In this document: positions 56,150 to 64,000 of the stretch, in pieces
Layout of the letters: every line of letters starts with the position of its first letter
Numbering within the stretch: position 1 is the stretch's first letter
NCBI GenBank assembly: GCA_036250195.1
Contig: JAVHZZ010000011.1
Location: forward strand, 55,862,811 to 55,926,810
Reading direction: 5' to 3'
Length of the DNA: 64,000 bases
Source: Mixophyes australis
Taxonomy: Eukaryota > Chordata > Amphibia > Anura > Limnodynastidae
Made by a program: the position numbers and the translations under genes
The notes under the pieces: model-generated
The model's database searches: none
Seen by the model: the letters and a program-made list of their open reading frames with translations, nothing else
What the model was told of the DNA's origin: nothing

Positions 56150-58740
56150 CTGACTGAATGGTAAGGGACAGAGCAATGACTCAAACACACGACAGTTCCT
56201 ACCACATCTAGGAAACATTGCAACTGTAGAGGTGTCCCCGGGAGCCCTGGATCCTGTGCCCGTGAAGAAGGCGAAGATGGAAGCTGCTGGCGTTTCCCTG
56301 GAGGGACAGAAGAGGGCCCTGGCTGCTGTGCCTATCAAGCGGGTGAAGAAGGATGAGGACGTTTACTTACCGATCCAGCGTGGGTGAGTGTTCCCTTCAT
56401 CTTGCAGGTCTGGGCAGCGGAGGAAGGATGAGTCGATCAGGGCTCGCCTTTCTCCGCTGGCCAATCAGCGGCTGGATAGGTGAGCCAATCACGGCTCACC
56501 TCCGGCCATTTGAAAGATTGGCATTGTGGCGAGCCAATCAGCGCTCGCGGGGGTGCCCAGTGATGACGCCGCACCGGCGCCATCTTCTCAGAAGTTCGTC
56601 GGCGGAGAAGAGCGAGGACGTCGTGGGACATCCAGAGCTGTGGATCAAGACAAAGACGACGCCGGAAGTGGCAGGGTGCCCATGTAAGAGCAAGGAGCTA
56701 CCCTGCCACTGTCACTCAATGCCAGAAACGTCAGCGGGGAGCCCTTGTCTGGGCTAAGAGCGCCTCCGCCAAGAAGGGAAGCAAAGGGCCACGCCGGAAA
56801 TGACGGCGGGGAGCCCTTGTAAGGGCTGATAGCGTCCCCGGATTTAGAGCTTCAGGAAGACCCGCGCCGAAGCGGGGAAGAGGCACTGCCGGCTGTATGG
56901 TCTGGAAGACCCGGCGAAAGAAGTCAGCAGGCTCAAGCTGAGTATCCTGCGCAGAGCAGGTAAGTATATTCAGTGTTAGGTCAGGCACAAGGCCAGTGGC
57001 TGCTGTCGGGCGCTAGGCCCGTGGTCGCTTGATAGGGGCACGAGGCGCTGGGCAATAGGCCCTATTAAGTAGTGGGCCTAGAGGCCATATTAAGGAGAGG
57101 CCACAGGGCCTAGTCAGGGAGCTTAAAGCCCATAGTCTATAAAGGGCATAAGGCCCTAGTAATTAGGTAGTGGTCGAGTGCCCAGAGTTAGAATGGCCAC
57201 AAGGCCTAATTAGTCAGGGGCTGGTGCCCCTAGGTTAAAGGGCACAAGGCCCTAGTTAGTGGGCTCAGAGCCCAAGATAGAGAGGGGGCTAAGGCCCATA
57301 GCCAGAGCGCAAGGCTCTGTAGGCAGCTGGGTAGAGAGGCCCATGGTGTAGGGCATAAGGCCCTGGTGTAGTCAGTGGCGTGAGAGCCCTGAGCAGAGTA
57401 GGCATGGTCCTGAGAGTAAGGTGAGTACACTTAGAGGAGAAGGTAACAGTAGAGCAGAAGGCTCCTGTTGGTGCTCTGGTAAGCGGCTGGTTAGCTAGCA
57501 GCTGTGTACTTGTGTATTAGCTTGCCATATACTGTATTATTGTTTTATTCTGTCTGTGCGGCGAGTATTGCTTTGAATATCGTATTTTGGTGTGCTGCAT
57601 ATTTCTTTCCAGGTGCAAGACGTCAGGGCCCCATTAAAGGTAGGCTCTTGTTTCCTGTTGTTTTCCTGTCTAACCTGTACTGTGGGGATAAGTGTAGTTA
57701 ACATCTTGTACACATAGCCAGGGAAGAACACACGTAGTCTTCCCGTCCCGTAGGTCCCTGGGGTTACGCTGGTTTCCAGAGGGGGTGATTGAGTGAGTGA
57801 GTGGCAGTGCGGCACAGCTCAATTGAGTTCCAGGGGCGGCCCGTGGTGCTGGTTGAGTGTCCCAGTCTTAAGTTCCGTGCAGGTTCTTTGGCGATTCCGG
57901 AGTGGGACACGTGTTCCGACCTGGGTGGAGGCAGTCGGGCGGTTCAACGTGGTGACTATCGCCTGTTCCATGCGGCAGTTGAATCTCAGGTTGGTGTGCT
58001 GTTCCAGTGAGCCTCTTTCGGGCCTTGTGCAGCCGGTCCTTAGGATTCCGTGGGTGACCCCATAGTAAGAAGACAGTCTTCTTGGTACGACCTGGGTGAG
58101 GGGGTTAGGAACCGTTCTCCGGAATATACAGTGAACACCGGCTGGTGTTCCCCGTAGAGTTCAGTGAGTAGTTCCTGTTAGTACACCACACCCAGTTAGT
58201 GTTATAGTTGTTTAATCTAGTTGCGTTGCCGGCCATTAGAGAGTTGTTAGGGTCGGGTCGCTTGTTGTAATAAGTTTAGTGTTGTGGGTGTACACCTTAG
58301 TTTCACTGATAGCGCAGAGGGAGGCTGTGTGTTCCTTATCCGCAGGTGTCGGGAGGAGCAGGAGAATAGGACCGGAAGCGGGAGTGTCCCAGTGAGTATA
58401 ACGCTCAATTCCCCCTTTCGGTTAGGCCCTCACCGAGAGGTGAGTGGGGTACTTGAGGCAGGACTGTTCCTGGCCTCAAGTGCTCGTAGTCCCCCGCGCC
58501 TTGGCAAGAGGAAAAATGAGGAGGTAGCAATCGAGCTTGACTAAGAGTGTCTTCGCTTATTGCCGTGATCTCGGACAGCCCTTTCCTGGTAGGCACAGCT
58601 GTAATTCCTGTTTCTTCCGTAGAGGGAAGTGGTTGGAGGTAACAGAGGGTCGGCTGCTGATCTGCTGGGATTGGACAGTGGCTGGGACACATCGGAAGCG
58701 GACAGGAGGTGACCATTGTTTATAAGGTAAATTTTTCTGT
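56150..58740. other. Unrecognised CpG-rich block with promoter- and exon-like features
   Basis: Distinct in base composition from its AT-rich surroundings. 56170-56390 is open (from AGC after a TGA) and reads VPVKKAKMEAAG, KRALAAVPIKRVKKDEDVYL and PIQRG, then a GTGAGT donor-like site. 56455-56600 has three CCAAT boxes (GCCAATCAG/C) and GCGCCATCTTC. 56990-57420 is a degenerate tandem of GGGCATAAGGCCCTAGT-like words. 57600-57640 has TTTCTTTCCAG, a 27-base GC-rich piece and GTAGGC. It could be the 5' region of an unknown retroelement or a promoter/non-coding gene; I cannot place it. Confidence 0.4.
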
Positions 58741-59096
58741 GTGCGTTTTTCCTGTTCCCCGCAGGCGCTTACACAACGAGCACTCCACCTGTTTCTTGGA
58801 TAAGTGAGATAATTCTACATGCAATACATGGCAAAGATCGATCGCTACACCTGTTTCTTGGATAAGTGAGGTAATTCTACAGCTAATAAATGTCAACGAG
58901 TGCTGACCCCCCCGGGATGTGTGCTTTTATCAAACACACACCACTCCAGGGTGCCAAACAATGCACAAAAAAGAGCTATTGCAATCCAAAGTAAAAACCC
59001 AGTTGGGTGTATATTACACCCTACACTTATTAGTGCAAATTACGAAAAATACAGTTTAAACCCTTCTTAATTCTACAGCTAATAAATGTCAATGAG
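58741..59096. repeat. Short direct duplications next to hAT-5
   Basis: A ~60-bp unit (CACCTGTTTCTTGGATAAGT, then TAATTCTACA) is repeated at about 58787 and 58847. The end TAATTCTACAGCTAATAAAT occurs again at about 59071, immediately before the hAT-5 coding remnant. Element type not recognised. Confidence 0.6.
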
Positions 59097-61114
59097 CGCG
59101 CCATCCTCTGAAGCATATACAGGGTGGAATTCCACCTTGTTAACACCTCTTGCTTAAGTTGGTGGCAGGGCAAGTTAAATTGTTCTTGTTGCTGTTGCAA
59201 TCTCCTACGTGCTGTTGCAAAATGCCGGAAATGTCCCGAAATTTTACGGGCCACCGAAAGCATCTCCTGCACCTCACGGTTATTTTTCAAGAAGCTCTGC
59301 ACCACCAAGTTTATTGTGTGCGCACATCACAATAAACTTGGGAATGTGATGGAATTCACCCAGCTGTAATGCTCACACAATATTGTTGGTGTTATCAGAA
59401 ATGACATATCCTGGGGATAGTCCAAGTGGTATAAGTCATGTGTCAATGACATCCCTTAGTTTTTGTAACAAATTATCAGCTGTATGCCTGTTAGTGAAGT
59501 CGGTGATACAAAGAGTAGCCTGCATGTGAGAAATGTTACGTAGTGGTGTACATGCTGCTACTGTTCCTGCTTGTGAAGGCAAATGACCAACCCAGTGGGC
59601 TGTCACAGTCATATAATCTTTGGTTTGATCACTACGACTTGTCCACATATCTGTGGTTAAATGTACAGTTGTTAGAATGGCATTTTTGAGCCCAATTAGT
59701 ACATTTTTACAAACGTTTTGGTGCAGTTGCGGAATAGCTTTTCGTGAAAAATGGTGTCGCAATGGAATTTTGTAACAGGGACACAAAACATCAATTAACT
59801 GTGAAAAACCTGCTGCGCTTATAGTGGATATTGGACCCAGATGTAACACTGGCATAGTCGCCATGGTGTCTGTGATCCGCTTTGCAATTGGGTGACTGCT
59901 GTCATATTTGCTTACTCTAGAAAAACATTGTTTCACAGTTAATTGTTGTTTTATGGGAGGAAGATTCACCCCCAACAGCAACAGCAGTGGGACTAATGCT
60001 CAAACATTCTTCAGAGAAATCAATTATAGTGCAGGAGTCATCGAGCCTTACCAAGTTGGATGCAGTGCTACCTCTGATCGCTATTGAGGGTATTGATGAG
60101 GACGGTGTTGTGGGTGTAGATTGCAGTTGTCGGATGTAGGTGAGAAAGGGGTCCTAGCTGATGATGGAGTGCTTGTTGTTATTTTTTCGCCATAACTTTC
60201 AGGTTTTCCCAACACCTTGCTATGAACTCTCGTCAAATGACGTAACATGGATGAGGTTCCAAGATGATTAAGGTCCCTCCCTTGACTGACTGTGGCTTTA
60301 CATACACTACAAATAGCTATACAACTTGTCAGGATTTGGGTAGAAATAATTCCACACATTAGTGGCTTTTTGGTCTTATGCCCAGGCATGACAATGACCT
60401 TCTGCTTGCACTGGTGCAGGACTTACACAAACATCCTCATCGACATCCTCATTAGCGCCCTTGTCAGCTACACAAATATCCCCCTCATCCTCTTCCAATT
60501 CCAAAGTGGCATCCTCAATTGGTATATCACCAGCTACACTCGGGTTGTTCAGGCACACATCACCAGAAATGCTGAAAGGGCCCTTTTTTATGGGAACACT
60601 ATCGGAATGCTCACGATTACACATGCCACTCGTGGATGGACTCTCCTGAGGGATTGGTGTCATTTCTGATTCTGAACATACATTTTCCTCTAATGCCTTA
60701 CTGTTTTCTTGCAGCTCGGCTTTCACACATAACCGTAGTTGTGCACCACTTTTTGACTCCGAATTACTTGGTCTTGCTTGGTCACGAGTGACCTTACAAG
60801 AAGAAGCCTCAGTAACAATTTTAGATCTCGGATAGAGAAAGGCGAAGGCCTCATTCTTTCTTTGCCACTGCGTGTGTGGAATGGCATGTTGGCAATTATT
60901 TTTTTATCGGCCGTTAACTTTTCCTCTATTACAGCTCTTTTTCTCTTCAACACAGTAAAAGGTGATTTTTTTTGTGTGATGTTTTACCTGACTTCAAAAG
61001 ACTATGTCCTTTTACATAGGCTTTACCAGATGACGTACAGGGAAGACTACCATCAGGACTGGTGGCAGCAGCTGCTTGCTTCTCCTGCTCATATGTGTAC
61101 TGCTCTGAATCCAT
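59097..61114 (-). pseudogene. hAT-5 transposase, N-terminal two thirds
   Basis: Starts MDSEQYTYEQEKQAAATSP (61114). A basic segment and an acidic segment (LELEEDEGDICVAD, about 60510) follow, then a BED-type finger split by frame changes (NVWNYFYPNPDK, CSVCKATVSQGRDL). The core at 59981-59436 has LTTDMWTS, and the 59308-59030 frame has FLKNNREVQEMLSVARKISG and [14 protein letters not shown]. The DNASN block survives with disruption. The C-terminal dimerisation region and last catalytic residue are absent. About as divergent from hAT-1/2/3 as expected for a separate subfamily. Confidence 0.88.
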
Positions 61115-61539
61115 TTTAATGACACCCCAAACACTTTGTAGTGTAAATTCAGATATATACTTTGAGAATATTTTACTATTTCACAAGTCAGCAAATAGTT
61201 TTTTTCCAAGGGGGGAATATGACACCCCAAACACTTTGTAGGAAAATTAGGAAAAATGCCTTCTCTATACGCCTCTATACTGGTCTCTTCCTGCTATATT
61301 GCTGCTCAATTACTGCTACCTAACCCTTCTCTGTCCCTCTCTCAAATGGCGCTGGATCTCCGTGGAGGTGGCTATATATTCATTCTAAAACTCCCGGGAT
61401 CCGACAACGTCACAATGACGTTTTGCCTCGTTTCGGAATCAGAATTGGCGCGAGAGTACCGAGCCGACTCTGCTCGATACTCGGATTCCGGGAGTTCGGG
61501 CGGGTTCAGTTTCAAGGAAACCGAGCCCGCCCATCTCTA
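59097..61539 (-). mobile_element. hAT-5, 3'-truncated hAT of the second subfamily
   Basis: The right terminus (element 5' end) CCGCCCATCTCTA is at 61539; inverted it reads TAGAGATGGGCGGGCTCGG. The other end is missing: the coding sequence stops in mid-core at about 59097 next to a duplicated 30-mer. No target duplication could be matched. It contains the transposase remnant 59097-61114. Confidence 0.8.
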
Positions 61540-61930
61540 CTTATTACTGTAACCGCTGTCAAGCCTGTAGGATTACAAAGCAAAATACTACTAAATCGAT
61601 TAGATCTTTAATTTCTAACAACACTAATAGAGAATTTCCAGTAAGGGAGAAAATTACATGTGACACAGTAAGGGTGGTCTCTCTTTTTGAATGCCCATGT
61701 GTGGGGCGTACAATATGCAGTCTACACGTAGAGTCTCTAAAATCGGAGAAATATTAAGAAGCAACTGGACACACATTGGCATAAGTCATTAAGGAGAGTA
61801 AAGCACAAAAGGAGTAACTTTGCACCTGGGCAAAACCATGTTGCATTGGAGGGGGAAGTGAATTTAAAATGTGGGGACAGATTTATAGTTCGGGTAGAGC
61901 ATGTCCTAGATCAAATAAAATTTTAATATA
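61540..61930. other. Intergenic, unassigned
   Basis: Nothing recognised apart from words (GTGCAAAT/GCACAA types) that may belong to the adjacent hairpin MITE. Confidence 0.45.
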
Positions 61931-62190
61931 ATAATAATGGGTCTGATTCCTTAAGGATCTTAAATGAAGATGATTCTTATTTCAGTCTCCTGGACAAAAC
62001 TATGTTACATTGCAAGGGGTGCAAATGAGTGTTCTGTTTTGCACATAAGTTAAATACTGCCTGTTTTTTCATGTAGCACACAAATACTTGATAGCTTATT
62101 TGTACACTGAAATTTAAAGTTGATATGTGTGTGCTACATGAAAAAACAGGCAGTATTTAACTTCTGTGCAAAACATAACACTCATGTCAC
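61931..62190. mobile_element. Hairpin MITE
   Basis: Arms 62023-62083 and 62125-62186 are inverted copies (AAATACTGCCTGTTTTTTCA and complement) around a ~40-bp loop. The sequence GGGTCTGATTCCTTAAGGAT at 61938 is the start of a common MITE type in which such hairpins occur. Confidence 0.75.
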
Positions 62191-62982
62191 AGAATATAGC
62201 AGAGGTGGCCACTTGCTTGTATTGGCACAACTGAATAAGGAGGCGCAGAGTCTAACGCACTCCCACAATTCACCAGGGACTCCCACAAGGGAGCTTGGGC
62301 TTAGCTGCAAAAGGTGTGCAGGTTGCGGTTTTCTGAGACATTCACCAGTGTAGTTACAGTAGTAGAGAGGTGTAGTCAAACAATCTGGGTCAAAACCAAC
62401 CAGGCAGAACAATACACAGGGAGAATACAGAAAATAGGACAAGTCAGCAGTCAAAACCAAACTGAGCAATAAAGCACCAAATCGTAATCCAGGAGAATAT
62501 TAGAGGAAGCAAGCTGAGTGAGAACTGATGTATGCAGGAGTCAGGAGCCACAGATAAGTGCTGGGGCAGATAGTGAACCAAAACTCTGGCACCCTAGTGG
62601 TACTAGAGGCTCCTATTTATGCAGAAAGGTGAAGGAATTCCAGCAGTCAGACAAAGCTGATCACCAACAAGTGAATGAAAGTAGCACCAGGGCGTGAGGT
62701 CCTCTGCGCATGGATGCATACTGTGTGCCCAAGTGAAACAAGGTAGTAGACACTATAGCAGTGTCAGGGCAACAAGTGTCACAGCTTGACTGACTCCTGC
62801 CCTTGTTTAGTTCCTGTGCTTTCTCTACCTTGAATTTCTATCCTGTTCATTGACCACTTGTGTACCAGACCCTGGCTCCGTCCTGACACTCCGTCTGCTT
62901 CCTGTTTCTGCTACCTCATTGCCTGCCTGTGTACAAAATCCCGGCTCTGTTCTGACACTTTACCTGCCACCAGTATCTACGA
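62191..62982 (-). mobile_element. LTR-like sequence, unclear limits
   Basis: On the minus strand a TATA-like GCATAAATAGGAGCC (about 62620) is followed by GC-richer leader-like sequence, as in the solo LTR next to it. 62790-62980 holds a loose repeat of CCTGGCTCCGTCCTGACAC and CCCGGCTCTGTTCTGACAC. Boundaries not resolved. Confidence 0.35.
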
Positions 62983-63695
62983 CCTCATGTTAGGGCAACC
63001 AGTGCGGCATAAACTTGTAGAACTATAGATGTAGAGGTCTTCACCTTTAGCAACCGCCTTTCCCATAGAGATTAGTTATGCTCATAACTACTTGGATGCC
63101 CCCCTGGAATTATACTCATTGTAGTACAAGTTTATGTTCACACGACAGCTCACAGGTACAAGAGATTCACGGAGTAGAGACAGGCCAGAGATCTGCGGAC
63201 TGGACAGAGCACCGGTGGAGGCGTCAGGCACAAGCAGGGTCAGGGTCACAGGCAAGCTTCAGAGTCCAGGAACAGCCAGAGGTCATAAACGGAGAAAGCA
63301 ATCCAAGGTTTCTACACCAATAAAGCACAGGAGCAGGCAGCAATACTTAGACAGAATGCTATAACCAGCAGTGAGGCTCAGTTCTCACTGCCCTAAATAG
63401 TGCTAAGGGCCAATCAAGGCAGAGCCCTGCAAGTGCTCCAGGTTTAGTATAATAAATTACTGGCACTGCTGCCACTGATAAAGCAGAGCACAGCCCTGCA
63501 CGCATGCGCCCAACTGTTTGACAGCTGGCCGCGGGCAGCGGCAGGGAGCCTGATACGTCCAGGTTGTTGCCTAGGCAACTGGGACGCAGGAACCGGAAGT
63601 GATGCCCCAGTCGACATGGAGACGAACGGGATGCCTTGAGTAGGGCACAGGGAGTCATGGTCGTGTCCGTGGCCGCCGCAACTGCTGACACCTCA
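62983..63695 (-). mobile_element. Solo LTR, copy 2, with perfect 5-bp TSD
   Basis: The element is 62988-63690 (703 bp), TGTTAGGGC to CTGCTGACA. CCTCA flanks it exactly on both sides (62983-62987, 63691-63695). It is homologous to 51900-52660. A minus-strand CCAAT (TGATTGGCCC) and TATTTAGGG precede AGTGAGAACTGAGCC, the presumed start region. A TG...CA end structure plus a 5-bp duplication indicates an LTR rather than a hAT element. Confidence 0.88.
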
Positions 63696-64000
63696 ACCTT
63701 TCGTGTACCAATTTGAGACTCAGTTACTCTCTGACTGCTGTCAGTAGCTGCTTACCATCTCAACACTGTACACAGTAGGAGTGTTACACCTAGTAGCAGG
63801 TCAGGGGACGGCGACCTGCAGGTTCTAGGCAGCTAAGTCCATCCTGCTCTGCGGAATTTCTTGGAGAATACCTGGAATTCCATTAGACTCTGCACCCCTG
63901 GTTGGCTAGTGCCAATCTAGGTTAACACAAGGAATCCTAACACTCAGTATGTTACAAGTACTTGGCAAAGAGATTGACTATATGCGCAGCGTTATGTCTT
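63696..64000. other. Intergenic, unassigned, runs off the window
   Basis: Nothing recognised. Confidence 0.5.

Overview
The window looks like a stretch of a large, repeat-rich vertebrate genome, most likely an anuran amphibian. It holds one recognisable host gene, nlrx1, split over five exons on the + strand with long introns. Around it lies a vertebrate/amphibian-type transposon mix: ZBED-type hAT transposons, Penelope-like elements (PLEs), DIRS tyrosine-recombinase elements, a mariner, a Tc1, L1/Tx1-, L2- and CR1-type LINE tails, LTR pieces and foldback MITEs. The species call is inference; only the gene and repeat families are visible.

Layout. 1-3545: 5'-truncated hAT copy (hAT-1, - strand) with a minisatellite leader. 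4016-5135: DIRS remnant. 5649-39251: nlrx1, exons at 5649-6259, 8394-9787, 10485-10571, 26122-26373 and 38945-39251. All four junction pairs have GT/AG ends and matching phases, and together they give one uninterrupted reading frame of about 882 residues (NACHT plus leucine-rich repeats). The N-terminal exon(s) are not seen. Intron 1 carries a 1.4-kb foldback insertion (6427-7839). The 15.5-kb third intron carries gypsy gag remnants, a C-rich non-autonomous hAT, a PLE (15230-22600) split by a complete 4.85-kb hAT (17052-21901, perfect 8-bp TSD), and a DIRS fragment split by a mariner (22768-24093) and a foldback MITE that itself holds another MITE. The 12.6-kb fourth intron carries an LTR, a second PLE split by a 3.0-kb hAT derivative (28716-31732, perfect TSD) and by an L2-like LINE, a rearranged hAT, a CR1 piece and an L1/Tx1 piece.

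39252-64000 is intergenic and entirely repeat-derived as far as I can see: non-autonomous hATs with internal minisatellites (40187-41722 and 54628-56096, both with perfect 8-bp TSDs), a 1.27-kb CT-rich satellite, two copies of one solo-LTR family (51900-52660, 62988-63690), a Tc1 fragment, a + strand PLE fragment, an unrecognised CpG-rich 2.6-kb block (about 56150-58740) and a fifth hAT copy (59097-61539).

Most striking observations: the 28716-31732 hAT derivative appears to have captured a Tudor-domain coding fragment of a host gene. Two unrelated foldback insertions share one architecture (13-14-bp direct repeats, inverted arms, then a single ~100-bp unique tail). Several non-autonomous elements carry the same module of GC-rich exon-like end, consensus splice donor and G-rich tandem array. 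A hammerhead-ribozyme-like core lies at the end of a PLE.
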